From the NCBI RefSeq assembly GCF_024198215.1, contig NZ_JAKCFA010000026.1, positions 1 through 64,000 of the forward strand: 64,000 nt of DNA, in the 5' to 3' direction. Each line of letters starts with the position of its first letter. Position 1 is the stretch's first letter. Below, piece by piece: positions 49,897-58,512 of this stretch. Origin of the DNA: Myxococcus qinghaiensis (GTDB lineage Bacteria; Myxococcota; Myxococcia; Myxococcales; Myxococcaceae). The notes below the pieces were generated by a model. That model ran no database searches, was not told the origin of the DNA, and worked only from the letters and a program-made list of their open reading frames with translations. The position numbers and the translations under genes are program-made.

Positions 49897-51459
49897 TCAG
49901 TCCGCGAAGCGGTCCTCGAAGGTGGAGAGCTGCCCCTCCAGCCGCCACTGCAGCGCGGCGCGCTTGTGCGCACCGAGGTAGCCCTGGCAGGCGGAGGACG
50001 GGTTGGCCCCGCCCGGCACGTCCTGGGCGCAGGCGCCGACGCGCTGGGAGAAGTCATCGCGCCGGGCCCAGAGGCTGTCTCCCTCCACGAAGGCGTGCTC
50101 CATGCTGGCGCGAGCCAGCTGCTTGAGCGTCTTGTAGTCGAGCCCCTGGACGGTGGCCGCGGCGATGTACTCCTGGGTGATGTCTCCGCGAAGGATTCCG
50201 GAGTCATCCGTCGCCAGCGTCACGGGCACCTTCTCCACGAGGTACGCGGAGAGGGGGTGGTCGGCGCCCTTGATGCCGAGCAGGACGTTGTTGGAGGACA
50301 GGCAGATCTCCACCAGGACGCCGGCCTCGTGCATGTCGCGCAGGAGCGCCTCGACGCCCTCCCCGTCCGTCTCGCCCAGCACGTCCACGCCGTGGCCAAT
50401 CCGCTCCGCGTGGGCCAGCTTGACGGCGTTGCGGATGTGGAAGCGCAGGTGGCCCTGGTCCTCGGGCTTGAGCACCTCCGGAATCAGCTCGCCCGCGTGG
50501 AGGGAGACGTGGACCTCCTTGCGGCCGGGTGTGTTGTCATTGTGGTCATCCAGCGTGCCCAGGGCGAACATCTCGTCGTTGTAGTACGCGAGCGAGTTCG
50601 CGTGCTCCTCGGGTGACACCAGGTTGACGCCGACAATCTCAGGCACGCGCTGGGCCAGCTCGAAGGCATACACCCACTGGCCGAAGACGTTGGCCCGCGC
50701 CGCCGTGCGGTTGGCGGAGACGAGCAGCCGCACCTCCACGTCACAGCCCGGGTCCGCCTGGGGCGTGCCACACTGGAGCAGCTGCCTGCTCCCTGAGAGG
50801 GTGTTGGCGATGCTGCCGGCCTGACGCTCCAGCGCCGCCTGGAAGTCCGGCAGGGCGATGAGCAGCTCGCGCTTCGCCAGCAGCGTCGGCGCATCCCAGA
50901 CATCCGTGGGGGAGAACAGCGGCTCCGCGAGCCGGCCGCCGGTGCTGGCGCCGAAGCCCTGCATCAGCTCCACGTACACCTGGTTGTGGTGGCCCGCGCG
51001 GGAGATGATGTCCGCGTAGCTGTCGTCGTTGCGGGCATCGGTCTGCACCGCGCCGTACTTGCCGAAGGCATCGAAGAAGTGCTGGTGGGCGGCGAGCAGC
51101 GGACCGGAGAAGCCTTCCATGGACCAGGCCCCCATCACCGCGTCATAGAGAGTGCGGTCCGTCGCGGTGTTGGACAGGGGCGTGGCCCCCTGCTCACAGG
51201 GATTGCTCGCCACATAGGTGGTGGTGTTGACGCATGCGCCATCCTCGGCGCCCCACTGGATGAGCTTCTCCGTGGTGATGGCGCCGGAGGTGTGGCTGTG
51301 CAGGTCGCCGCCCTTGGGCATGTCGCGAAGGAAGGCGGCGAGCGCGGTGGGGTTCCCCCTCAGCGACTCCATGTGCTCCTGGGTCCGCTCCTCGGGGTCA
51401 TCCTTGCACGCACTCAGGCCCAACCCCACCACGACGACGAACACCGAAAGCTTGCTCAT
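49897..51459 (-). CDS. lipoprotein adenosine deaminase-like (ADGF type)
   Basis: The 520-residue product starts at the ATG at 51459. The leader MSKLSVFVVVVGLGLSAC has an SAC lipobox. The TIM-barrel deaminase motifs are complete: GDLHSHTSGA with metal ligands His54/His56, VSLHAGE with the catalytic Glu region near residue 320, IGHGVDV near 350, and LATDDSGILRG with Asp ligands near 415. The N-terminal extension and lipidation match secreted ADGF/CECR1-like deaminases more than cytosolic add enzymes. It would convert extracellular adenosine to inosine at the cell surface. The 60 C-terminal residues contain a Cys pair. It stands alone. Confidence 0.92.
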   Translation of the reverse strand: MSKLSVFVVVVGLGLSACKDDPEERTQEHMESLRGNPTALAAFLRDMPKGGDLHSHTSGAITTEKLIQWGAEDGACVNTTTYVASNPCEQGATPLSNTATDRTLYDAVMGAWSMEGFSGPLLAAHQHFFDAFGKYGAVQTDARNDDSYADIISRAGHHNQVYVELMQGFGASTGGRLAEPLFSPTDVWDAPTLLAKRELLIALPDFQAALERQAGSIANTLSGSRQLLQCGTPQADPGCDVEVRLLVSANRTAARANVFGQWVYAFELAQRVPEIVGVNLVSPEEHANSLAYYNDEMFALGTLDDHNDNTPGRKEVHVSLHAGELIPEVLKPEDQGHLRFHIRNAVKLAHAERIGHGVDVLGETDGEGVEALLRDMHEAGVLVEICLSSNNVLLGIKGADHPLSAYLVEKVPVTLATDDSGILRGDITQEYIAAATVQGLDYKTLKQLARASMEHAFVEGDSLWARRDDFSQRVGACAQDVPGGANPSSACQGYLGAHKRAALQWRLEGQLSTFEDRFAD

Positions 51460-52065
51460 GTGGACGACCTCTCAGGCGGAAAGGCCTGATGAGAGTCTTT
51501 TCTGGAAGGCCGGTCTCTGACCTCCCGGGGCAGGTCTTCGTGTGGATCTCCACGGAACGAGTTTCCAGAAGAGGTCAATCACAACCAAACACAACACGAC
51601 AATGTCACCTGTTCACCGGCTCACCGCGCGTCCAGGCCCGTCGACCGAGGCCCCTGGCCGGCCAGGCCTGGACCGCGTCATCCGCGACACCCGGCTCCAA
51701 CTGCATTTTTCCACGCGCCACGACCAATACCTCTCACCGCCCAAGGCATACACAGGGTATTCCCTTACAACAACCCCCCATTGACGGCCAACGAACAGAC
51801 AACTCATACTGGCTGTCAATTCTTGGAAGGAAGCTTTTACCGGTCCCGCGGCATGGGGGGGATGATGACACGGTTCGCACGAACAGCAGCTCGGAGCGGG
51901 CTGGGCGCATGCGCATGCATGCAGCTCGTGGCCCGCGGACCTTCCGCCCCGGGCGCCACACATGGCGCTGTCAGACCTTTGTTACCCCTGTAGCCCCCGT
52001 CGCAAACCCAACCCCCCGTCAGGAAACTCCGCGAGGCACTTCGCCTCGCGGCCTTGGAGGCGTGT
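51460..52065. other. 606-bp divergent intergenic region, no gene recognised
   Basis: It separates the deaminase from the dockerin-like protein gene. GC is lower than around it, especially 51700-51840. An imperfect inverted repeat TTGACGGCCA (51781-51790) / TGGCTGTCAA (51810-51819), 9 of 10 matching with a 19-bp spacer, could be an operator. Short open frames in it have no support. The GGAGG at 52056-52060 serves the next gene. Confidence 0.55.
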
Positions 52066-53595
52066 ATGCAAATGCTGTCGACAAAGGCCGTCCTCAGGAA
52101 TCTCCCCTCGCTCGTGATGGCCCTGTGTCTGGGCCTTGGCTCGTCCGTCATGGCACAGGAGTACCAGCGCTTCGCTGGACGCCTGTCCGACAAGAACACC
52201 GGAGCGGCGTTGGTGAGCACCATCAGCGTCAACGGCGTGCGCAAGGCCACGACTTCGAACGGCTCGTTCGAAATCTACGTTCCGACCGCCGCGCGCTATG
52301 TCCTGGATGCCAGCCTGAATGGCTACATCCCCACCTCCCTCATCCACACCAGCCTGCCGCCAGAGCATCTGGAGGTACAGCTGACGAAGGCGGAGACATT
52401 CGCCATCAACCCCACGCAGAACGTCGATGTCACCGACAGCCGGGGCACCCGCATCACCATTCCCGCCGGATCGCTCGTGGACTCCCTGGGTCGCCCGGCC
52501 CCGTCCTCCGTGCAGCTCCAGCTGTACACCTATGACCTGCGCAACGAGCAGATGGTGGGCGACATGAGCGCCATCGACTCCAATGGGCAGCCCGTCGCCC
52601 TGGTGAGTGTCGGTGCCTTCTCGGCGGAGTTCCGCGACTCCGCGGGAACGTTCTACAACCTGGCCAGTGGCCGTTCCGCTGGCATCAGCTTGCGCGCGGA
52701 TCCAGGCAGCGCGTTCAGCGGCGCGGTGCCGCTCTGGTGGTATGACCAGACCCGGGGCGTGTGGGTGGAAGAGGGAGTGGGCACCGTGACGGATGGCGTC
52801 GCCACCGGTCAGGTGCGGCACTTCACGGTGTGGAACTTCGACATCAAGCTGGCGGCCCCCGCGTGCATCAAGCTGGCCATCGACCCCACGTTCTTCTACG
52901 CCTCGCTGGGCGGTTCGGCGAATGTCCGCCTCAACGTCGTCGGCACGGCCCAGAGCCGCAGCGGGACCGTCACGACGCCCGGTCCGCACGCGACCTACAA
53001 CCTGCCGCCGCACACCAACGTCGAGGTCTTCATCAACAACGTCCCGTACGGAGTCGTCAACACGGGCGCGCCGTGGGGCGGGACGGGGACCCCGACGTAT
53101 CCCTATGACGTGTGCAACGGCAAGATGCTCAACATCAATGCCTCCACGGTGCAGACGGGTACCTTGAAGGGCAAGGTGCTGCGCCAGCACCGCACGAGTC
53201 ATGGCGGTGTCACGGTGACGGCATACCGTGGAAGCACGCCGGTGGGCTCGGTGGTGACGGACGCCGCTGGCAACTTCTCCGTGCAGGTGTCCGCCGGGAC
53301 GACGTCGGTCATCGCGGCCAGGTCGGGCTATCTCTCCGCGCAGCGCGCCACCTTCAGTCTCGCCGCGGGTGCGACGATGGAGCTGCCCACCGTGCAGCTC
53401 TTCGCCGGCAACACGGACGGCGACAACGACATCGACTGGAACGACATCAACGCCATCGGCTCGGCGGTGACGAACCCCCTCACGGCGGTGGGCTCGAACG
53501 ACCCGCGTGACGTCAACGGCAACGGCTTCATCGACTGGGATGACTCCACCAAGGCCTCCGCCAACGGTGGGTTTGTCGGCCCCCGTATCTGGTAG
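52066..53595 (+). CDS. secreted beta-domain protein with dockerin-like C-terminus
   Basis: The 509-residue product is read from the ATG at 52066, five bases after GGAGG; an ATG at 52072 is possible. A signal peptide ends SVMAQ near 31. A carboxypeptidase-regulatory-like sandwich comes first (RFAGRLSDKNTGAALVS...), then residues about 110-245 with a ZU5-like look (ITIPAGSLVDSLGRPAPSSVQ, AFSAEFRDSAG). From 256 a domain WNFDIKLAAPACIKLAIDP leads to a second regulatory-like sandwich (LKGKVLRQHRTSHGGVTVTAYRG) and a dockerin-like end with two calcium loops, DGDNDIDWNDI and DVNGNGFIDWDD. Extracellular. A truncated paralogue lies at 55022. Confidence 0.87.
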   Translation: MQMLSTKAVLRNLPSLVMALCLGLGSSVMAQEYQRFAGRLSDKNTGAALVSTISVNGVRKATTSNGSFEIYVPTAARYVLDASLNGYIPTSLIHTSLPPEHLEVQLTKAETFAINPTQNVDVTDSRGTRITIPAGSLVDSLGRPAPSSVQLQLYTYDLRNEQMVGDMSAIDSNGQPVALVSVGAFSAEFRDSAGTFYNLASGRSAGISLRADPGSAFSGAVPLWWYDQTRGVWVEEGVGTVTDGVATGQVRHFTVWNFDIKLAAPACIKLAIDPTFFYASLGGSANVRLNVVGTAQSRSGTVTTPGPHATYNLPPHTNVEVFINNVPYGVVNTGAPWGGTGTPTYPYDVCNGKMLNINASTVQTGTLKGKVLRQHRTSHGGVTVTAYRGSTPVGSVVTDAAGNFSVQVSAGTTSVIAARSGYLSAQRATFSLAAGATMELPTVQLFAGNTDGDNDIDWNDINAIGSAVTNPLTAVGSNDPRDVNGNGFIDWDDSTKASANGGFVGPRIW

Positions 53596-53709
53596 CCGCC
53601 GTTGAAGTGAAGTGAGCGCGTGGCCGGGATGGCAGCTCCGGCCACGCGCGGCATCTCCCCACTCTTGAAATCCAGACCATTGAAAAACCATCCAGGCATC
53701 GAGGGACAG

Positions 53710-54324
53710 ATGTGGCTTTCGCGCGCGGCGATGTGGACGTGCATGGTGATATGCGGTTCCCTGACGCTGTCGGCCTGTGGTCACCCCTCGGGCGCGGGTG
53801 ACGAGGAGGACGGGCCCACGCTGGGAGGCGTCGAGCAGGCCACGTATGCGGGTGACCTGGGACGAAGTACCGAAAAGGCGCTCGCGACAGGCAACACCTG
53901 TGGGAAGACCAGCGACTACAGCCCGAGCTGCGCCTTTGGCCCCGCCGCGCCAGACATGGTGTATCTCTGGAGAGCCCCCAGCACCGGTATGTTCAGCTTC
54001 ACCACGCTCGGAGCCAACTTCGATACCGTGCTGGAGGTCCGCCCCTACAACAGCACGACCCAGTCCCTGGCCTGCAATGACGACATCGGGCCTGGAAACC
54101 AGCAGTCCGTGGTGGATGTCCCTCTCACGAGCGGACAGGTGGTGCAGATCATCGTCGACAGCTACGGAAGCCAGTGCGGGAACTACATGCTCACCTTCGG
54201 GAAGAACTGCAACCTCTGCCATCCCACCGTGATGGCCATGCCTTCCGACGGCACGCCTCCGCACGCATCCTTGCAAGGCAGGCGCGGGCCCCGTCCAGAC
54301 ATGCCCACCGCCATCACCCCATGA
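53710..54324 (+). CDS. secreted lipoprotein, tandem paralogue 1
   Basis: The 204-residue product starts at the ATG at 53710 after GAGGG. The leader MWLSRAAMWTCMVICGSLTL ends in a SAC lipobox. The mature domain is a compact beta-fold with GNTCGKTSDYSPSCAFGPAAPDMVYLW, TTLGANFDTVLEVRPYN, and SGQVVQIIVDSYGSQCGNYMLTF, the layout of pre-peptidase C-terminal (PPC)-like domains: a DxxYxW strand, then DTVLEVR and VxIIVDxYG. A CxxC pair ends the domain. It is almost identical in plan to the next gene, so the pair arose by duplication. Surface or periplasmic, ligand unknown. Confidence 0.85.
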   Translation: MWLSRAAMWTCMVICGSLTLSACGHPSGAGDEEDGPTLGGVEQATYAGDLGRSTEKALATGNTCGKTSDYSPSCAFGPAAPDMVYLWRAPSTGMFSFTTLGANFDTVLEVRPYNSTTQSLACNDDIGPGNQQSVVDVPLTSGQVVQIIVDSYGSQCGNYMLTFGKNCNLCHPTVMAMPSDGTPPHASLQGRRGPRPDMPTAITP

Positions 54325-54383
54325 GGCCCTTCGCCTTCTCGAAGGTCCGCCGCATGAACTCCCAACCAGACATCGAGGAAACA

Positions 54384-54989
54384 ATGTGGCCTTCTCGTGC
54401 GCTCCTGCTGGCGAGCCTGCTGACCTGCGGTGCCCTGGCGCTGGCAGCCTGTGGTCGCGCCTCGGACGCGGGTGATGAGGAGGACGGGCTCGGGCTGAAG
54501 AGCCTCGCGCAGGCGGCGTATGGAGGCGACCTGGGTCAAAGAGTCGGAGACCCCATCGCGACGGGTAGCACCTGTGGGAAGACCAGTGACTACAGGCCGA
54601 GCTGCGCCCTGGGTCCCCCCGCGCCAGACCTCGTCTACCTTTGGACCGCCCCTCGCACCACCATGTATACCCTTACGGCGGCAAGCCCCAACTTCGATAC
54701 CGTGTTGGAGGTCCGCCCCTACAACAGCACGACCCAGTCCCTGGGCTGCAATGACGACCACAGTCTCGGAACGCATGATTCCAGGCTGAATCTCAACCTC
54801 ACCCAGGGGCAGGTGGTGCAGATCATCGTCGACAGCTATGGAACCCAATGCGGCGACTTCAAGCTCTTCCTCGGGGACAGCTGCTCGACGTGCCACTCCG
54901 ACATGTTGACGCCGCCCCCTGGTCTCGAAGCGTCGCCTCACGACAGGAAGTGTCGCCGTCCAGAGGTGCCCGCCGTTTTCACGCCATGA
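54384..54989 (+). CDS. secreted lipoprotein, tandem paralogue 2
   Basis: The 201-residue product starts at the ATG at 54384 after CGAGGAAACA. The leader MWPSRALLLASLLTCGALAL has an AAC lipobox. It is a close paralogue of the gene before it: the blocks GSTCGKTSDYRPSC, then PNFDTVLEVRPYNSTTQSLGC and GQVVQIIVDSYGTQCGDFKLF match almost residue by residue, while leaders and C-terminal tails differ. The same PPC-like reading applies. The two lie 59 bp apart and between two paralogous dockerin-like genes, so the whole block is a duplicated cluster. Confidence 0.85.
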   Translation: MWPSRALLLASLLTCGALALAACGRASDAGDEEDGLGLKSLAQAAYGGDLGQRVGDPIATGSTCGKTSDYRPSCALGPPAPDLVYLWTAPRTTMYTLTAASPNFDTVLEVRPYNSTTQSLGCNDDHSLGTHDSRLNLNLTQGQVVQIIVDSYGTQCGDFKLFLGDSCSTCHSDMLTPPPGLEASPHDRKCRRPEVPAVFTP

Positions 54990-55021
54990 GGCAGCTCCTT
55001 TTGATTGTCTCCGGGACGCAC

Positions 55022-55948
55022 ATGAAATCGCAGACCTTGAAGCACTCTCTCGGGAGCCTTCCCGCGCTCGTCGTCGCCCTGTGTCTGGGCCTTGGCTCCG
55101 CCGCAGTGGCCCAGCAGCCCCAGCGCTTCACGGGAAGGCTGACCGACAGGAACACCGGCGCCGCGCTGGTGGGAAGCCTCGCCGTGAACTCGGCGTGGGA
55201 CTTCAACCTCGTCCTGTCACCGGGAGTGGCGGCCTGCATCAAACTGAGCTTCGAGCCCACGTACTTCTACAACACGCTCGGAGGCTTCGTGACCCTGGGC
55301 ATGAATGTGGCGAGCGCGCCCAACCAGGTCATCTCCGCGCCCATCACCACGCCCGGGCCGTATGCCCTCTACAACCTGCCGCCGGGCACGAACATCCGAA
55401 TCCAGCTCAACAACCTGCCGTACACCTTGGTGGACTCAGGGCCCCCGTGGGGTGGCACCGGCCTTCCGCCCACCCCCTATGACGCGTGTCGCAAGTTCAG
55501 CGTCGGCACGGCCAACGTGCGCGGCGTGGTGCGACGCCAGCACAAGCCGGCGCATGGTGGCCTCACCGTGCGGGCCCTGCGAGGAAGCACCGTGCTGGCC
55601 ACGACCACGACGGATGCCTTGGGGAACTACACGTTCGATGTGACTCCGGGCGCCATCTCCATCACCGCCACCGGTCCCCAGCACCTGTATGCCCAGCGAG
55701 AGAGCTTCAATGTCGCCCTGGCCTCCAACACCTACGTGCCCCCGGTGACGCTGCTCGCGGGAGACCTGGACGGAGACAATGACGTCGACTGGAACGACGT
55801 CTCGCTCGTGGGGCCCTGCGTGACGGAGCCTCCCACCCCGGTGAGCGCGAATGACGCTCGCGACATCAATGGCAACCTCCTCATCGACTGGGACGATGTC
55901 GCCAAGGTCTCCGCGAACACGGGCCTGGTTGCCCCCAGCCCCTGGTAG
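55022..55948 (+). CDS. dockerin-like secreted protein, paralogue with an internal deletion
   Basis: The 308-residue product is read from the ATG at 55022. A signal peptide ends AAVAQQ near 31. It matches the protein at 52066 at both ends: RFTGRLTDRNTGAALVGSLAV at 35-55, and from Trp59 on, WDFNLVLSPGVAACIKLSF with the second sandwich (VRGVVRRQHKPAHGGLTVRALRG) and dockerin-like loops DGDNDVDWNDV and DINGNLLIDWDD. Between these, about 199 residues of the longer paralogue (56-255) are absent in frame, which removes the rest of the first sandwich and the ZU5-like part. Both C-termini end in P-x-W. Probably still made and secreted. Confidence 0.85.
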   Translation: MKSQTLKHSLGSLPALVVALCLGLGSAAVAQQPQRFTGRLTDRNTGAALVGSLAVNSAWDFNLVLSPGVAACIKLSFEPTYFYNTLGGFVTLGMNVASAPNQVISAPITTPGPYALYNLPPGTNIRIQLNNLPYTLVDSGPPWGGTGLPPTPYDACRKFSVGTANVRGVVRRQHKPAHGGLTVRALRGSTVLATTTTDALGNYTFDVTPGAISITATGPQHLYAQRESFNVALASNTYVPPVTLLAGDLDGDNDVDWNDVSLVGPCVTEPPTPVSANDARDINGNLLIDWDDVAKVSANTGLVAPSPW

Positions 55949-55991
55949 CCAGTGAAGTTGCAAATCAATCTCAGGGTGACATACTGGCGCC

Positions 55992-57023
55992 ATGTCCCAG
56001 GTCCAGACTGTCGAGGCATTGGAGCAGCTCGTCGGCTCGCGCCCGCTCGGGGTGATGATGAAGTCGCGGGACGCGCTGGATGAGCACTGCGTCCGGCTGC
56101 TCGCGGTGTCCTCCTTCGTCGTCATGGGCTACGTCGACGTGGACGGACACGCGCGCGCCACGGCCGCCGGGGGGCCGCACGGGTTCGCCCGCGTGGTGGA
56201 CTCCACGCACCTCTGCTTCGAGCTGGCCGACCCCATCGCCCTCAACCCCACCGTGGGCTGCGGGCTGCTGTTCTTCGTCCCCGGCCTGGGCGAGACGCTG
56301 CGGGTGAACGGCACCGCGAGCGTGGAGGGGACGACCCTGCGCTTCACCGTGGAGGAGACCTTCGTCCATTGCGCCAAGGCCATCCTGCGCTCCTCCCTCT
56401 GGAAGCCGGCCGCTGCCACCCCGCCCCCGGCCACGGGCATGGCACCGGGGCCGGTGGGTGACGTCGTCCTACGGGACTGGCTCGCTCGCACGCCCTTCGT
56501 CGTGCTGGCCTCGTGGGATGCCCAGGGGCGCGCGGACACGAGCCCCAAGGGCGACCCGGCGGGCTTCCTCCGACTCGACGGGACGCGGCTGGCCGTCGCG
56601 GACCGGCCCGGGAACCGCCGCACGGACACGTTCCACAACGTGATCGAGCAGCCCCGCGTCGCCCTGCTCGCCTTGATTCCAGGAGAGGCCCGTGCGCTCG
56701 AGTTCTCCGGCGTCGCTTCGCTCACCACCGAGCCCGCGCTCCTCGAGTCGATGGCGGTCGCGAACAAGGTGCCGAAGATCGCCCTGTCGCTCGACTTCAG
56801 CGAGGCCCGGCTCAGCTCCGGGCGCGCCATCACCGACGCCGGCCTGTGGGACACCTCACGCCACGTCCCGGCGAGCCAGCTGCCGAAGATGTCCGACGTG
56901 TTCGTCGTCCACGTCAAGCGCAGCGCTCAGACGGGAGCTGCCGCGGCGACGGTGCGCGCGCTCGTCTCCAAGCGGCTGATGAGCTGGGGCCTGTCGCAGG
57001 ACTACAAGAAGAACCTCTATTGA
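55992..57023 (+). CDS. PPOX-class FMN-binding protein (two split-barrel halves)
   Basis: The 343-residue product has two pyridoxamine-5'-phosphate-oxidase-like split barrels. The second is well preserved: RTPFVVLASWDAQGRADTSPKGDPAGFL near 163-190, then LAVADRPGNRRTDTFHNVIEQPRVALLALIPG near 198-230, which is the FMN-binding core of the MSMEG_1061-type family. The first (SSFVVMGYVDVDGHARATAAGGP) has a shorter core. Likely binds FMN and reduces or oxidises an unknown small substrate; some relatives act on coenzyme F420 or are of unknown function. Cytoplasmic. It is convergent with the gene at 57052. Confidence 0.85.
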   Translation: MSQVQTVEALEQLVGSRPLGVMMKSRDALDEHCVRLLAVSSFVVMGYVDVDGHARATAAGGPHGFARVVDSTHLCFELADPIALNPTVGCGLLFFVPGLGETLRVNGTASVEGTTLRFTVEETFVHCAKAILRSSLWKPAAATPPPATGMAPGPVGDVVLRDWLARTPFVVLASWDAQGRADTSPKGDPAGFLRLDGTRLAVADRPGNRRTDTFHNVIEQPRVALLALIPGEARALEFSGVASLTTEPALLESMAVANKVPKIALSLDFSEARLSSGRAITDAGLWDTSRHVPASQLPKMSDVFVVHVKRSAQTGAAAATVRALVSKRLMSWGLSQDYKKNLY

Positions 57024-57051
57024 GTGAGCCGGCCCGCCACCCGGGTCCTCG

Positions 57052-57357
57052 TCACTTCGACGGGCGCACCATGCGCGCTCGGACCGGAGCACGTCGGCTC
57101 GCGCGGCGACGCCACACGCGCCACAGCACCACGGGCGCCACGAGGAGGACCATCGCGGCCACCAACACTGGCCACCAGACCTCCAGCAGGATGAGCAGGA
57201 GGACCGGCCACGTGTAGACCTCCAGGTCACCTTCGGAGGACGCGTGAGCCGGGAGCGCGGTCAGCAGGGCGGTGAGACATCCGACGACAACAGCCCCATG
57301 CACGTGTCGCATGAGGACTCGGGTGCAGGCCTCCCTCACAATGCCAAGACACCGCAT
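57052..57357 (-). CDS. small membrane protein, unknown
   Basis: The 101-residue product starts at the ATG at 57357 after GGGAGAGG; the longer upstream frame looks non-coding. A first hydrophobic segment (about 18-38, ending ALPAHAS) reads as a cleavable signal peptide, and a second (about 48-80, WPVLLLILLEVWWPVLVAAM onwards) as a membrane helix or pair of helices. The C-terminus is strongly basic (WRVWRRRASRRAPVRAR). A periplasmic loop with a basic cytoplasmic tail is predicted. No family recognised. Confidence 0.7.
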   Translation of the reverse strand: MRCLGIVREACTRVLMRHVHGAVVVGCLTALLTALPAHASSEGDLEVYTWPVLLLILLEVWWPVLVAAMVLLVAPVVLWRVWRRRASRRAPVRARMVRPSK

Positions 57358-57590
57358 GACCTCTCCCTGGATGGATGGGCCGCTGAACCTGCGTTCATTG
57401 ACCCTGCAACTCAAACATTCTAAGAAGTTCAGGGTCCGCCCGATACGCCCGTGATGGCGCGTCGGAGCCACCCCCTCAAGGCAAGAGGCACCACGCGATG
57501 TTGACGGAGACGGGCGAGTCCATCCGCGGCGGCATCCCCGCGCTGAACAAGCTCGACCGGGCGACGAGGCGTGGGCTCCCTGGTTCGACG

Positions 57591-58349
57591 ATGACGATGA
57601 CGATGTGGCGCTCGCTCCTGACGGGCACCCTGCTCCTGGGCCTGTCCGCCTGTGGAGGCAAGTCGACGCCCCCCGAAGTGGAGCCTTCCGTGTGCGAGGC
57701 GCCGACGGAGGCGAAGGTGAGCGGCTTCACGCAGTGCGGACCGACCAGCGACCTCACTCCCGTCAACAGCTATCAGGGTGAGTTCGCGCTCCTCCAGGAA
57801 ACCGAGGGCGCGGTCGTCCTGCTCGACGGACGCTGCACCGGGACGTTGATAGCCGCGAGCGCGGGGCCGGTGGTGCTCACCGCGGGGCACTGCGTGGGGC
57901 TCGGGGACCGCTCGCTGGCGGTCTTCAACTTCGAGGACCAACCCGATGGCGAGGAGCTCATCACCGAGGGCACCGTCATCGAGCAGGCGATGGAGCCCGA
58001 CTACGCGCTCATCCAGTTCGACGTGCTCCCCGCCGGGATTGCTCCGCTGCTGTTGACGACCCGGAGCAGCGAGCGGCTGGCCGTCATCCAGCACCCCCGG
58101 GGCCGGCCCAAGGTCATCGCCGAGGGCAACTACCTCGATTCGTGCAACCGGCTCGTCTACTACAAGGATTTGGACACCCTCGTGGGCACCTCCGGCGCGG
58201 GCGTGCTCAACCGCCAGGGACACGTGCTGGGCGTCCACACCGACGGCGACTGTGACGCGTCCGGCAAGGGCGCCAACAGGGGCTGGACAGCGGAAGCGAT
58301 TGTCGAGGCGTCCGAGTATCTACAGGCCGTGGACATCGCCGACCGCTGA
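57591..58349 (+). CDS. trypsin-like serine protease lipoprotein
   Basis: The 252-residue product is read from the ATG at 57591; the next two ATGs (57597, 57603) are equally possible. The leader MTMTMWRSLLTGTLLLGLSAC has a lipobox at Cys21. The triad is complete: His100 in VVLTAGHC, Asp137 in EPDYALIQFD, Ser201 in VGTSGAGV. The serine motif is GTSGAG and not GDSGGP, as in V8/glutamyl-endopeptidase-like or Lys-C-like enzymes. A Cys pair brackets the His region. Predicted to be anchored on the cell surface or periplasmic side and to cleave proteins outside the cytoplasm. Specificity unknown. Confidence 0.88.
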   Translation: MTMTMWRSLLTGTLLLGLSACGGKSTPPEVEPSVCEAPTEAKVSGFTQCGPTSDLTPVNSYQGEFALLQETEGAVVLLDGRCTGTLIAASAGPVVLTAGHCVGLGDRSLAVFNFEDQPDGEELITEGTVIEQAMEPDYALIQFDVLPAGIAPLLLTTRSSERLAVIQHPRGRPKVIAEGNYLDSCNRLVYYKDLDTLVGTSGAGVLNRQGHVLGVHTDGDCDASGKGANRGWTAEAIVEASEYLQAVDIADR

Positions 58350-58512
58350 AGCCAGGTGTGACGCGTGAAGCCATGTCAACGTGGCTGAACACAGCCGCGC
58401 GGGTGCTTGTCATGGCGCAAGTATTCCCCTGGGGATGAGGGAGTTGGGACCCGGAGCTGTCTGAATGGGTGTCCCGCGAATCACGCGGGGTGCACACCTC
58501 GAAAGGTCCCCC

